Positions 35,577-45,284 of a stretch of 64,000 bases of DNA are shown piece after piece. The notes beneath the pieces are model-generated. The model was not told where the DNA came from. It worked only from the letters and a program-made list of their open reading frames with translations, and ran no database searches. Made by a program: the position numbers and the translations under genes. The DNA is from Odoribacter sp036657595. GTDB taxonomy: Bacteria > Bacteroidota > Bacteroidia > Bacteroidales > Marinifilaceae. The stretch covers positions 1 through 64,000 of the forward strand of contig JAVXFZ010000007.1 of NCBI GenBank assembly GCA_036657595.1. The letters are read 5' to 3'. Every line of letters begins with the position of its first letter. Position 1 is the stretch's first letter.

Positions 35577-37403
35577 ATGAAAGCAAAATTATTATTTTTA
35601 TTAAAATATTATCTGTTTTGGATTATTTTATCATTATTTGCTAAAATTATTTTCCTTTTTTATCAATGGCAAGATACAATGGCTTTAACAGGAGGGGATT
35701 TGTGGAATATTTTTGTCAAAGGTATCCCTCTTGATCTATCTTTAGGTGGATATGTCATTATGCTTACAGCTATTATTCTGATAGGGTCGTCTTTTTGGAG
35801 TGAAAAAGTAATTCGTTTAGTGCTTTCAATTTTAACTTTTTTGTTATTGATATTCTTTTCTATTGTTACGACGGTAGATTTAGAATTATTTAAAAATTGG
35901 GGATTCCATATAGATTCTACACCATTGATGTATTTAAAGACTCCGAAAGAAGCAATGGCTTCTACACCTTTGTGGATCGTTGGTTTCTTATTATTATTAA
36001 TGATAGGTTATACAGCTGTTGCCTGGTTATTATTTCGACGTTTTGTTTTATCGACCTTGCATTACAAAGGAAAGAATTACCTAAGTATTCCTATATTTCT
36101 ATTGATAGGTGGCTCTATGCTTATTCCTATCAGGGGTGGTTTTAACGTTGCTCCCTTGAATAGCAGTTTTGTATTCTTCCATCCTAAAAATATGTATGCC
36201 AATCAGGCGGCTGTTAATCCTGTTTGGAATTTTATTTACGAATTGATGCATCTGGAAAAAATTGGAAAACAGTATGTATTTATGCCGGAAAAAAGAGCTG
36301 TTCAGATTGTTGATAGTGTTATGCAAACCGGCACTAATTATCCTCGTTTATTGAAAACAAACCGTCCTAATATTGTTTTTTTATTATTGGAAAGTTTCAC
36401 TGCCAATGCCATAGAGGCTATCGGTGGAGTTGCTGGAATTACACCTACTTTGAATGCTCTTGCTCACGAAGGAATCGTTTTTTCTAATATTTATGCAACT
36501 TCATCTCGTTCTGATCGGGGGATGGTTGCTGCGATCAGTGCGTTTCCATCTCATCCGGCGATTGCAATGATAAAATATCCAAATAAGATGATGGAACATC
36601 CTCGTTTTCCGAAAGATCTGGAAAAAATGGGATATGCCACTCGTTATTATTATGCCGGTGATATTAATTTTGGTAGTTTCCGCTCTTATGTTACAATGAG
36701 TTTTCAGGATATGGTAACAGAAGATGATTTTTCAGGTGAAGCCATTAAAAATCGCTTTAAATGGGGCGTACACGATCAGTATATGTTTGAGCGTTTGTAT
36801 GAAGATATAGAAAAAGCTCCCCAACCATTTATGTATATGGCTTTTAATATGAGTAGTCACGAACCGTTCAACGTTCCCGGTGAAAAAAAGATTCTCGGTA
36901 ATGACATTGAACATCAATTTATGAATGCCATTCATTACAGTGATCATTGCATTGGTGAATTTATACGTAAATGTAAAGAATCCGGAATTTGGGATCATAC
37001 ATTGTTTGTTCTGATGGCTGATCACGGAACACGGCATATTATGCATATTGATCCATCGTCTCCTGCCGCTTATCACATCCCTTTGATTTTAACAGGTGGT
37101 GTATTAAATGTGCGGGATACCGTTATTACAACCATTGGTTCGCAAACAGATATGGTTGCTACATTATTAGCTCAGTTGGATATGGATCATTCTACTTATA
37201 AATACAGTCGGAATTTGTTGGCAAATCCCATTATCCCTTTTGCTTTTTATTCATATCCGAATGCTGCCGGTGTCATTTCTGAACACGGAGTCAGTATCTT
37301 GGATTTACAAGGATTACATTTCATACAAGAAGATTCATTACATAAAAATAACGAATTATTAAAAGCATATCTGCAGAGTATAAACACAGATGTACATCAA
37401 TAA
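35577..37403 (+). CDS. LTA-synthase-like membrane sulfatase-superfamily transferase
   Basis: 608 aa: about five N-terminal membrane helices (residues 5-205) and an extracytoplasmic alkaline-phosphatase/sulfatase domain from about 262. Metal-site motifs are intact: FLLLESFTANAIEAIGG (Glu), SSRSDRGMVAAISAFP with the likely nucleophile Ser or Thr, HEPFNVPG and LMADHGTRHIMH. The family transfers phosphoglycerol or phosphoethanolamine head groups to envelope glycolipids in LtaS and OpgB homologues. In Gram-negatives without lipoteichoic acid the acceptor is unknown. It converges with the SpoIIE gene with only 4 nt between stops. Confidence 0.88.
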   Translation: MKAKLLFLLKYYLFWIILSLFAKIIFLFYQWQDTMALTGGDLWNIFVKGIPLDLSLGGYVIMLTAIILIGSSFWSEKVIRLVLSILTFLLLIFFSIVTTVDLELFKNWGFHIDSTPLMYLKTPKEAMASTPLWIVGFLLLLMIGYTAVAWLLFRRFVLSTLHYKGKNYLSIPIFLLIGGSMLIPIRGGFNVAPLNSSFVFFHPKNMYANQAAVNPVWNFIYELMHLEKIGKQYVFMPEKRAVQIVDSVMQTGTNYPRLLKTNRPNIVFLLLESFTANAIEAIGGVAGITPTLNALAHEGIVFSNIYATSSRSDRGMVAAISAFPSHPAIAMIKYPNKMMEHPRFPKDLEKMGYATRYYYAGDINFGSFRSYVTMSFQDMVTEDDFSGEAIKNRFKWGVHDQYMFERLYEDIEKAPQPFMYMAFNMSSHEPFNVPGEKKILGNDIEHQFMNAIHYSDHCIGEFIRKCKESGIWDHTLFVLMADHGTRHIMHIDPSSPAAYHIPLILTGGVLNVRDTVITTIGSQTDMVATLLAQLDMDHSTYKYSRNLLANPIIPFAFYSYPNAAGVISEHGVSILDLQGLHFIQEDSLHKNNELLKAYLQSINTDVHQ

Positions 37404-37407
37404 GCTT

Positions 37408-39309
37408 CTACATTTTAGTAATATCTTCACAACGCAAACACAAGATAGTAAGGTCGTCCGACTGTTCTCTATCGCCAATATGATTTTGTAGATTGTATAA
37501 CAGTGTTTGAATAATAACATCAGGTGTATCATTCTCAGCATCTTTGATACATTTGATCATATTGTTCTGTCCGTAAAAAATTCCTTTTGTATTTTCAGCA
37601 TTGGTGACACCATCCGTATACCACAATAGTGTAGTATTTTTACGGATAGTATAGGTCTGTTCGTTAAATTTGAATCCTTTAAAAATACCAATCGCTATAT
37701 TCGGAAATTCGTCTAAAAAATAACATTTCTCCTTTTTAGAAATAATTAGAGGATAAGGATGTCCTGCATTTGTGAAAGTCATAACGCAGGTACTCAGATC
37801 TAATCTACCAACAAACATTGTTATATACATATCATCATCTGCATTTTCACACATATATTTATTGATAATATCACAAATTGCAGCTGTTGAAGCATTCTGA
37901 TTAGCGACATAACAGAATAATTTACAAATAGATGCCATATAAAGAGCAGCAGGTATGCCTTTCCCTGCAACATCTCCGATGACAAAATAGAGTTGATTAT
38001 CTTTTATAAAATATTCATATAAATCGCCTCCGATTTTTTTACATTGACTTAATTTTGCTGCCAATTTTATATTTTTCGGCAGAACAATATCTTTTGAAAG
38101 GAAGCGTTCCTGCACTCTACTGGCTACTGACATTTCAGTGCTCATTTGCTCTTTTTCCACTGTTTTTATCCTAAGAAACTCAAGGTATTTAATAAGATTT
38201 TGCTGCATATATTTAAATGCTTCATATAATTCATTGATTTCTTGGTTTGCTTTTAAGATGGGCAATTTAACATTAAATTGTCCTTCTGCTATACATCTGG
38301 TAGAATCTGCTAATTGTTCAAGTGGAGAAGATACAGTATGCACAATTTTAATAATTCCAATAAATAGAGCCAATAGTCCCACACCCAAACAAATAAACAA
38401 TAAAAGATATAATTTATTGGTAGAATTTAGTATTTCGTTATAGGGACAAATGATGCCCATACGCCAATTCATCGCTTGAATAGGTGTAAAATATAAATAA
38501 TGTTTGGTATTATTTAAAACGATATAACTTTCACCTGTTTCTCCATTTATAATTTTCTTATTAATATGTCGAAAATTGTGAGTATTATAACGGTTGTATG
38601 CCATAGGGGTGTTTATCATTTTCGAATTAGGGTGTGCAACATAACGTCCCTGACTGTCAACGATGAATAAATAGCCGGATTTAAATAGATCATAATTACA
38701 TAAAAAATCTGTGATTGTTTTCAACGGAAAATCTATTTTCAATATACAGATAGGGCGATGGAAACGATTATAAATAGGTTGACAATAAGCAATAGTTTGA
38801 TTATTATCCACTTGTGAATAAATCCAATAACCATTTTGTTGATTTCTTCTGATAATTTGAGTAGTGTCAAGATGACAGAAATCACAATGCATAGTAGAAT
38901 CAATTAATTCTATTTTTCCATTTTTCCCCCGAAAGGCTGTGATATGAGCTCTTTCTGATCCTTCTATACGATGGGAATCATAATGTATTGAACTTCCGAT
39001 CAGCATAGAATAACTTTTTAGAATCTGTACGGGAAGACCTGAGATTTTTTCATATTCTAACTTATCTTGTTGGTTTATAATGTTATTAGATATTTCTTCT
39101 ATCTTTAATATTTCACGTTCAAAAATCACCAATACATTACTGGCAATAGTTTTAGCCTGTGTGTAAGCATTATTTTTAATAAATTGTTGTAAGGAATTGG
39201 TTAATACCAATGAAATACAGATAAATGCGATTAACAAAACAATCATTAAGTAAATAATCAATTGTTTGGAAAAACTGATATTGGGGTCTATTTTCATAAA
39301 AAGATTCAA
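37408..39309 (-). CDS. Membrane sensor with CACHE domain, HAMP and SpoIIE-type PP2C phosphatase
   Basis: 633 aa. TM1 at about 15-38; a periplasmic double-CACHE domain at about 40-298 with the typical VDSQGRYVAHPNSK; TM2 at 299-322; HAMP at about 323-380; and a SpoIIE PP2C phosphatase at about 395-633 with KIGGDLYEY, FVIGDVAGKGIPAALYM, TNAGHPYP, WYTDGVTNA and SDDLTILCL metal-binding motifs. Such proteins act in partner-switching circuits, dephosphorylating an anti-sigma-factor antagonist; no such partner is in the window. The sensor carries CDFCH at residues 142-146, a CXXCH motif. An MPEase gene precedes it by 28 nt on the same strand. Confidence 0.92.
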   Translation of the reverse strand: MNLFMKIDPNISFSKQLIIYLMIVLLIAFICISLVLTNSLQQFIKNNAYTQAKTIASNVLVIFEREILKIEEISNNIINQQDKLEYEKISGLPVQILKSYSMLIGSSIHYDSHRIEGSERAHITAFRGKNGKIELIDSTMHCDFCHLDTTQIIRRNQQNGYWIYSQVDNNQTIAYCQPIYNRFHRPICILKIDFPLKTITDFLCNYDLFKSGYLFIVDSQGRYVAHPNSKMINTPMAYNRYNTHNFRHINKKIINGETGESYIVLNNTKHYLYFTPIQAMNWRMGIICPYNEILNSTNKLYLLLFICLGVGLLALFIGIIKIVHTVSSPLEQLADSTRCIAEGQFNVKLPILKANQEINELYEAFKYMQQNLIKYLEFLRIKTVEKEQMSTEMSVASRVQERFLSKDIVLPKNIKLAAKLSQCKKIGGDLYEYFIKDNQLYFVIGDVAGKGIPAALYMASICKLFCYVANQNASTAAICDIINKYMCENADDDMYITMFVGRLDLSTCVMTFTNAGHPYPLIISKKEKCYFLDEFPNIAIGIFKGFKFNEQTYTIRKNTTLLWYTDGVTNAENTKGIFYGQNNMIKCIKDAENDTPDVIIQTLLYNLQNHIGDREQSDDLTILCLRCEDITKM

Positions 39310-39337
39310 AAAGTCCGCGATGTTCAGTGTAAGTAGT

Positions 39338-40528
39338 CTATTTTGCTACCGATTTTAGTATAAGTTCTGTAATAGCTGGTCTAAGACCAATGCGTCCCGG
39401 GAAACCGATATATCCTTGTCCTCGGCTAACATATAAAAATTGATTATTCTCTTGATAAAGACCGTCATATTCAGGGTATATGTGTTGTGCAGGGCTCCAT
39501 CTTTTTTTTCCTATTTTTATTCCCATTTGCATAGCGTGCGTATGTCCTGATAGGGTGAGCGGAATATTATGTTCTAACACCTCAGCTCTCCAGTGTGAAG
39601 GATCGTGGGAGAGAAGAATAATAAAATGATTCTTTTTGAGTAAATGGATAGCTTCTGCTAATTTACCATAACGGGGGAAAGGTGGATTACCCCAATTTTC
39701 AACACCGGCAAGCCACAAGGTATCCATCCCTCTAATTATAGGAACATTATTATTATTAAGCATTTGGAAACCGATAGTTTCCATATTCTTAAAAAACAGT
39801 TTAAGGTTTTCTTGTTTAGCTTCTTCTGTTGACCAACGGGTATAATCTCCATAATCGTGATTTCCGGTAATAGCATATTTCCCATAACGAGCTTTTAATT
39901 CCTTTAAATTTTTCATCCAGGGATTCATTTCAGATGCAAAATTATTAACCATATCTCCGGTAAATACGATCAGATCCGGATCTAAAGCATTGACTTCTTT
40001 TACTAATCGTGAAATTCCTGGGTAACTTTTCCCGTAACTTCCCAAATGTAAATCGGAAAGTTGAATGATTCTAAAATCCTCAAAAGCTTTCGGTAATTGG
40101 TTTAAATATACTGGGACAATTTCTGTCTTATAACAATAGCGACCTAATGTGATGCTATATAAAAGGATCATAAATACGAAAGTGGCAAAAATACTGGAAA
40201 ACCATAGCACATAATGTCCGACGGATTTACTGAATATTTTGATAAAACGACCTATACCATTGAAAACAATAAAGAAAAATTTTGGTGTATAAAATAAAAA
40301 AATAAGTCCGACTAATTTCTCTATCCAAAAATAAGTTTCCGGTCCTTTTAAATGAAGTAAAAAGAACTGAAAACAAATCAAGAAAACTACAAAAATCAGG
40401 CTATGCAGACAATAAAGTAGGAGTTGCCATTTTTTGCGTAAATATACTTTGACTTGAAGCCAAAGTATCATATCTGTTAATAATATAAAGATAAGTCCTA
40501 CTATAAATATCAAACTGCTGCTTCGCAT
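39338..40528 (-). CDS. Membrane-bound metallophosphoesterase (YkuE-like)
   Basis: 396 aa: about four N-terminal membrane helices (1-130), then a calcineurin-like phosphoesterase with RIIQLSDLHLGSYG, VFTGDMVNNF, YAITGNHDYGDY, LLSHDPSHW and LSGHTHAMQMG, the full set of metal ligands. This architecture is close to the YkuE/UDP-2,3-diacylglucosamine-hydrolase-like membrane phosphoesterases, for which a lipid or nucleotide substrate is plausible. It is the upstream gene of the SpoIIE sensor gene, so the two may share a transcript. Confidence 0.88.
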   Translation of the reverse strand: MRSSSLIFIVGLIFILLTDMILWLQVKVYLRKKWQLLLYCLHSLIFVVFLICFQFFLLHLKGPETYFWIEKLVGLIFLFYTPKFFFIVFNGIGRFIKIFSKSVGHYVLWFSSIFATFVFMILLYSITLGRYCYKTEIVPVYLNQLPKAFEDFRIIQLSDLHLGSYGKSYPGISRLVKEVNALDPDLIVFTGDMVNNFASEMNPWMKNLKELKARYGKYAITGNHDYGDYTRWSTEEAKQENLKLFFKNMETIGFQMLNNNNVPIIRGMDTLWLAGVENWGNPPFPRYGKLAEAIHLLKKNHFIILLSHDPSHWRAEVLEHNIPLTLSGHTHAMQMGIKIGKKRWSPAQHIYPEYDGLYQENNQFLYVSRGQGYIGFPGRIGLRPAITELILKSVAK

Positions 40529-40656
40529 AATTAACCGTTCAGAAATTATAAAGAAACTAAAAATCCTCTGATATTATTCAAAACTAAATCCGTCCTCTTT
40601 TTTTAACATACAATAGTTTAAAAAGATGATAGATGAAGTCAATCATAGTAGAAATA

Positions 40657-40692
40657 AGCTAAAAACGGTTTTAGTAATACCTTTTTTTAGCT
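40657..40692 (-). terminator. Hairpin downstream of fhs
   Basis: AGCTAAAAA (40657-40665) pairs with TTTTTAGCT (40684-40692), and GGT (40667-40669) with ACC (40679-40681), around an A/T-rich loop. Lies about 25 nt past the fhs stop. Confidence 0.6.
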
Positions 40693-40716
40693 CTTTCTTA
40701 ATAGGTCAATAGATCA

Positions 40717-42384
40717 TTAGAATAATCCGGAAATATGTCCGTTTTCGTCTATATCAATATTCTCAGAAGCAGGCTTATCGGGTAGACCCGGCATACGCAT
40801 AATTTCGCCGGTGATAGGGATAATAAAGCCTGCACCGGAAGCTATTTCTATTTGCCGGACAGTTACAATAAAATCTTTGGGACGTCCCAGCAACTTGGGA
40901 TTATCGGATAAAGATTTCTGCGTTTTTGCCATACAAATAGCCAATTTATCCAGTCCGAGGTTACTGATTTTTTTCAAATCACTTTTAGCTTGAGCAGTAT
41001 AATCAATAGCGGCAGCACCGTATATCTCTTTAGCGATTGTTTCGATTTTCTTTTCTACACTCCAATTCCAGTCGTATAGCGGTTTCACAGAGCATACACA
41101 TTGTTCAGCAACTTTCGCTACCAGTCTTGCTAATTTTTCTGCCCCTTCACCACCTTTAGCCCAAACATCAGCTACTTCCATAGGGACACCAAGTTCTTTG
41201 CATTTATCAGCTATCACCTGTATCTCTGCATCTGTGTCAGAAACAAATTTATTCAAAGCGACGATAGGGCAGACATTGAATTTCTTCATATTTTCAACGT
41301 GCTTTTCTAAATTCACAATCCCCTTGCGTAAAGCTTCAATATTTTCTTCTTTTAAATTTTCAACTTTAATTCCGCCGTGATATTTTAAGGCTCTGACAGT
41401 AGCAACCAGCACAACTGCACTTGGATGAAGTCCTGCTTTTACACATTTGATGTCAAAGAATTTCTCAGCTCCAAGATCAAATCCAAATCCGGCTTCTGTC
41501 ACAACAAAATCAGAAAGAGAAAGCCCCATTTTAGTTGCCAATACTGAATTAGTCCCCTGCGCAATATTTGCGAACGGTCCACCGTGAATAATCGCCGAAT
41601 TTCCTTCAATCGTCTGTACTAAGTTTGGTTTAATAGCTTCTTTTAATAAAGCAGCCATTGCTCCGTGTGCTTTCAGATCCCTTGCATATATTGGATGCTT
41701 GTCGTAAGTATAACCGATAAAAATATTTCCCAAGCGATCCTTCAGTTCTGTAAAACTTTCCACTAAACAGAGAATAGCCATAATTTCTGAAGCAGCTGTA
41801 ATATCAAATCCTGTTTCACGCGGGATTCCTGATGCTGTACCTCCTAAGCCGACAATAATATGTCGTAGAGAGCGATCGTTCATATCCATTACCCTTTTCC
41901 AAGTTACCGTGCGTGGATCTAAATTAACAGTGGATGTTTTGCTTTGTATATTATTATCAATCAATGCAGCCAATAAATTATGTGCTTTTTCGACGGCATT
42001 AAAATCGCCCGTGAAATGAAGATTAATATCTTCCATCGGTAACACTTGTGAATATCCGCCACCGGTAGCACCTCCTTTGATACCAAATACCGGACCCAGA
42101 GATGGTTCGCGGAGGACAACCGTTGTCTTTTTACCGATGCGATTCAATCCTTCGGTCAGTCCGATAGAGATAGTCGTTTTTCCTTCTCCTGCCGGAGTGG
42201 GAGAAATAGCTGATACTAAGATCAGATGTTTATTCTGCATTTTTAAAGGATCAATCAAGGACAACGGTAGTTTTGCCTTGTATTTCCCGTATAATTCAAT
42301 AGTTTCAGGGTCAATGTTCAATTTTGCGGCAATCTCTGTAATTGGTTTCAATTTTACAGTATTTGCAATTTCAATGTCTGTCAT
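40717..42384 (-). CDS. fhs: Formate-tetrahydrofolate ligase
   Basis: Activates formate to 10-formyl-THF using ATP, feeding one-carbon metabolism. 555 aa, full length. P-loop PTPAGEGKTTISIGLTEGL near 61-79; VVLREPSLGPVFGIKGGATG; the HFTGDFNAVEKAHN folate region; ARDLKAHGAMAALL; and the C-terminal PGLPDKPASENIDIDENGHI. Transcribed alone. Together with formate produced by fermentation it could supply purine synthesis (inference). Confidence 0.97.
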   Translation of the reverse strand: MTDIEIANTVKLKPITEIAAKLNIDPETIELYGKYKAKLPLSLIDPLKMQNKHLILVSAISPTPAGEGKTTISIGLTEGLNRIGKKTTVVLREPSLGPVFGIKGGATGGGYSQVLPMEDINLHFTGDFNAVEKAHNLLAALIDNNIQSKTSTVNLDPRTVTWKRVMDMNDRSLRHIIVGLGGTASGIPRETGFDITAASEIMAILCLVESFTELKDRLGNIFIGYTYDKHPIYARDLKAHGAMAALLKEAIKPNLVQTIEGNSAIIHGGPFANIAQGTNSVLATKMGLSLSDFVVTEAGFGFDLGAEKFFDIKCVKAGLHPSAVVLVATVRALKYHGGIKVENLKEENIEALRKGIVNLEKHVENMKKFNVCPIVALNKFVSDTDAEIQVIADKCKELGVPMEVADVWAKGGEGAEKLARLVAKVAEQCVCSVKPLYDWNWSVEKKIETIAKEIYGAAAIDYTAQAKSDLKKISNLGLDKLAICMAKTQKSLSDNPKLLGRPKDFIVTVRQIEIASGAGFIIPITGEIMRMPGLPDKPASENIDIDENGHISGLF

Positions 42385-42415
42385 ATTGTATGTATTAGTT
42401 GTCGTTGGTATGCTT

Positions 42416-43303
42416 TTATTTCAGGAAAAATTCAGTTGTACCGATTAATTCATTATCGCTAAATAATTCAGCTGTGTATTTCCCTTTTATCAAACTGCCG
42501 TCATTGGGCCAATAAATAGCCATTTCAAGTCGTTCGCCCTCGTAAGTAATCTCTCGTTTAGCAGAATAGGTCAGAGAGACATTTTGATATTTAAAGAATG
42601 CTTTATCGCTAAAGGCAATCACTTTATCATCCGGTCGTTTCAAGCGCAGATAAATGATTCGTTCTCCTCGTTTTGCTGTAATATTTTTAGTGACAATAAA
42701 TTCGGCTTTCAGATTAAAACATTTTTTCCAATTTATTTCCCGATCTTTTTTATTCACCGGATATACAATAAAATTCTCTGTTTTGAGTGCGCTGGCTCTC
42801 GCAATCACCTCCTTCATATCCTTTTGCTGATTCTCTAATTTCTGATTACGTTCGCGTACCCAGTTTATTTGTTGGCGTACTTCCGTATTCTCTTTTGATA
42901 GCTTCTGATTAAGCTGATTCAAAGAATCAATTTGTACGACATAACTTCTCAACACTGTTTTTAAAGTACCGACTTCCTGTTTATAACGATTAATTTCAGC
43001 GTATGAATTATCCCTAAATTTTTTCATCTGATCGAGCAATGTAGCTATTTTCTCTTGTTCCGCTAATAGCTTCTCATTTAAGGTGTCATTGCTTGTTTTC
43101 AATCCGTCGTAATTAATACTAAGGTCAGATAATTCTTGTTGTAAAACTTCCTTTTCTTCGTGAATAACTGCAATGTGCTTTTTGTTTTCAGATTTTTCTA
43201 TCAAAAAGAAAACCAACAGGGTGATGAGGATAGCTGATAGACAAGCAATAATAATGACAAATGTTTTATCTTTCTTGTCTTTGATAAATGTACTTTCTTC
43301 CAT
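42416..43303 (-). CDS. Single-pass membrane coiled-coil protein, function unknown
   Basis: 295 aa: cytoplasmic stub, one membrane helix (about 15-33), an extracytoplasmic coiled coil (about 45-170) rich in Glu, Lys, Gln and Leu heptads, and a globular C-terminal region from about 185 with beta-strand-like segments (FNLKAEFIVTKNITAKRGER, EMAIYWPNDGSL, KGKYTAELFSDNELIGTTEF). I do not recognise the domain. A TATCTTTG -7 element lies 49 nt upstream. Its partner could be an envelope protein; it lies near two other coiled-coil or short envelope genes. Confidence 0.7.
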   Translation of the reverse strand: MEESTFIKDKKDKTFVIIIACLSAILITLLVFFLIEKSENKKHIAVIHEEKEVLQQELSDLSINYDGLKTSNDTLNEKLLAEQEKIATLLDQMKKFRDNSYAEINRYKQEVGTLKTVLRSYVVQIDSLNQLNQKLSKENTEVRQQINWVRERNQKLENQQKDMKEVIARASALKTENFIVYPVNKKDREINWKKCFNLKAEFIVTKNITAKRGERIIYLRLKRPDDKVIAFSDKAFFKYQNVSLTYSAKREITYEGERLEMAIYWPNDGSLIKGKYTAELFSDNELIGTTEFFLK

Positions 43304-43351
43304 AGTTTAATCTCGTGTCTTTTTTTATATTCTTTTGTAAACGTAATAGTG

Positions 43352-43359
43352 CAAAGATA
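43352..43359 (-). promoter_or_regulatory. -7 element upstream of coiled-coil gene
   Basis: TATCTTTG on the minus strand matches TAnnTTTG, 49 nt before the start at 43303. Confidence 0.5.
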
Positions 43360-43596
43360 TGAAAAATAAAAGAATAAATATGAGTGTTAAAACTAAAAGC
43401 ATTCGAAGAAATTATTTTAATATTTTCCTTTATAAAATAATTGGTAAATTTGTTTTTTACAATTTTTAAACTTATTATTGTGAACAAAGTAACACTGAAA
43501 AAGTATAGCAATATTTTGAAATCTGAAACACTTCATTTCAAACTGCTTGCAAAAGTATAAACGAAATGGAAAGTACTACTGATAAAGAAAAATCAG

Positions 43597-44886
43597 ATGC
43601 GTGAAGAATTCTTACAATACATTTGGGCAAACTCATTATTTAGGAGTAATGAATTCACCACAGTTTCGGGGAAAGCGGTGAAAGTGATACAGGCAGGGTC
43701 TTTAAATCGGGATGCTGGTCCTGACTTTTTTAATGCAAGGATTCGTATCGGCGACGTAGAATTTGCCGGAAATGTGGAAGTTCATTTACGTAACAGCGAT
43801 TGGTATGCTCATAAACATCAGGTAGATGCGTCCTATAACAATGTTATTTTGTCTGTCGTCAGTGATGCGGATACTCAAATATATAATAAGGCGGGAAGAG
43901 AAATAGAAACGATCGTATTGGATTATGCCGGAAGTTTATATGAAGAATATCGGTTGATGCAGGGGAACAAAATGAAACCCGGTTGTCGCAGAAATCTGTC
44001 GAAAATAAATACAGAATATGTTAATCTCTCTTTACAATCGTTGGCAATTGAACGTTTGGAAAGAAAATGTCTGGAAATCAGTACGATACTTGAACAAACA
44101 CACAACGACTGGGAAGAATGTTTTTATAGATGGATGTGTAAATATTGGGCAGGCAATGTAAATGCGGAGGCATTCTATCAATTATCGCTTCGTCTACCAT
44201 ATCGCATTCTACTTCGTTATGCAGATCAACAGCATATACTGGAAACCTTATTATTGGGATGTGCCGGATTATTAGAAAATGCCGATGATGATGAATATAT
44301 CTTTTCATTAAAGCAAGATTTTCAATATCTAAAAAGCAAACACAATTTAGTGCCAATGCCTGCGGAGCAATGGAAATTTATGCGTATCCGTCCGAATGCT
44401 TTTCCTACGGTAAGGCTGGCATTGCTGGCTTCTTTTCTTCAAGGTTACGGCAACTTATTTTCGCAGGTATTAGAGGCTGTGACATTAAAAGATATAGCTG
44501 CATTATTAAACCTGTCTGCATCTTCTTATTGGTGTAAACATTACCGTCCGGGTGTCGTTACTGCCGAAAGACCTCGAAATTTAGGCGATCGGATGAAAAG
44601 AACACTTCTTATTAATGCTGTGATACCTTTCGTTTTCTTATATGGAGAAAAAATGGGAGAGGAGAAGTATCAGGAAAAAGCAATGCAATGGTTAGAAGAA
44701 TGTCCGCCGGAGGATAATTACATTGTTCGAGCTTGGAGGAATTTGGGCTTTAAATTTAATTCTGCTTCTCAAACACAGGCTTTGATTGAATTATCGAAAG
44801 AATATTGTGATTGCCATCGTTGCTTGCAATGTCGGATTGGCAGAGAAGTACTAAAATGCTCTAATATTCTACACGATCATTTCTAA
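43597..44886 (+). CDS. DUF2851 family protein
   Basis: 429 aa. The conserved N-terminus MREEFLQYIWANSLFRSNEF, GSLNRDAGPDFFNARIRIGD and VEFAGNVEVHLRNSDWYAHK match the DUF2851 family of Bacteroidota. The first 130 residues form a beta-rich module; the rest is helical, with a cysteine cluster near the end (CDCHRCLQCRIGREVLKC), which could bind a metal. Function is unknown to me; the family is often beside envelope and DNA-metabolism genes. The last 18 nt overlap the end of the convergent membrane-protein gene. Confidence 0.85.
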   Translation: MREEFLQYIWANSLFRSNEFTTVSGKAVKVIQAGSLNRDAGPDFFNARIRIGDVEFAGNVEVHLRNSDWYAHKHQVDASYNNVILSVVSDADTQIYNKAGREIETIVLDYAGSLYEEYRLMQGNKMKPGCRRNLSKINTEYVNLSLQSLAIERLERKCLEISTILEQTHNDWEECFYRWMCKYWAGNVNAEAFYQLSLRLPYRILLRYADQQHILETLLLGCAGLLENADDDEYIFSLKQDFQYLKSKHNLVPMPAEQWKFMRIRPNAFPTVRLALLASFLQGYGNLFSQVLEAVTLKDIAALLNLSASSYWCKHYRPGVVTAERPRNLGDRMKRTLLINAVIPFVFLYGEKMGEEKYQEKAMQWLEECPPEDNYIVRAWRNLGFKFNSASQTQALIELSKEYCDCHRCLQCRIGREVLKCSNILHDHF

Positions 44887-45258
44887 GGCTTCCTGACGTA
44901 ATATTTCAGGTAAATTGATCTCTCTCTTTTCAAGACTGATCAGCCAATCCGTAATCTCTTCCTGACGCAGAGAATAAAGTATATCCCGAAATTCATCAAT
45001 TTGTTTGTTGTTATAACAATTTGCCGGAATACCTTTATACAAATCCAATTCTTCGTCTTCAAAATAATCAATTTGGGAAGACGCTTTTTTTAATCCCTTT
45101 TCACAAATAGCGTGAGCACCACAACATTCCGCTGGAGGAGCAATGATCTCATTCGCTTCTTTATTCTTTCGCTGGCTTAAAAAAGTAAACAGGGCAACAA
45201 TGATGAGCAGCCCTGTTATACCTAATACAATATAAATCATTCTTGAATGTTTAAACAC
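44869..45258 (-). CDS. Small membrane-anchored protein, function unknown
   Basis: 129 aa: N-terminal membrane helix (about 8-26), a short cysteine-containing stretch APPAECCGAHAICEKG (about 41-56), then an acidic helical domain (YFEDEELDLYKGIPANCYNN). The CCGxHxxCEK stretch could be a metal site, but I do not recognise the protein. It is on the same strand as, and 26 nt downstream of, the coiled-coil lipoprotein gene. Confidence 0.7.
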   Translation of the reverse strand: MFKHSRMIYIVLGITGLLIIVALFTFLSQRKNKEANEIIAPPAECCGAHAICEKGLKKASSQIDYFEDEELDLYKGIPANCYNNKQIDEFRDILYSLRQEEITDWLISLEKREINLPEILRQEALEMIV

Positions 45259-45284
45259 TAAACTTTCTGTCTCTGATCCTTTTC

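Noticed and set aside
43266..43511. 81-codon ORF overlapping the coiled-coil gene start
   Set aside because: It overlaps a well-supported gene and its promoter, and has no coding-like features.
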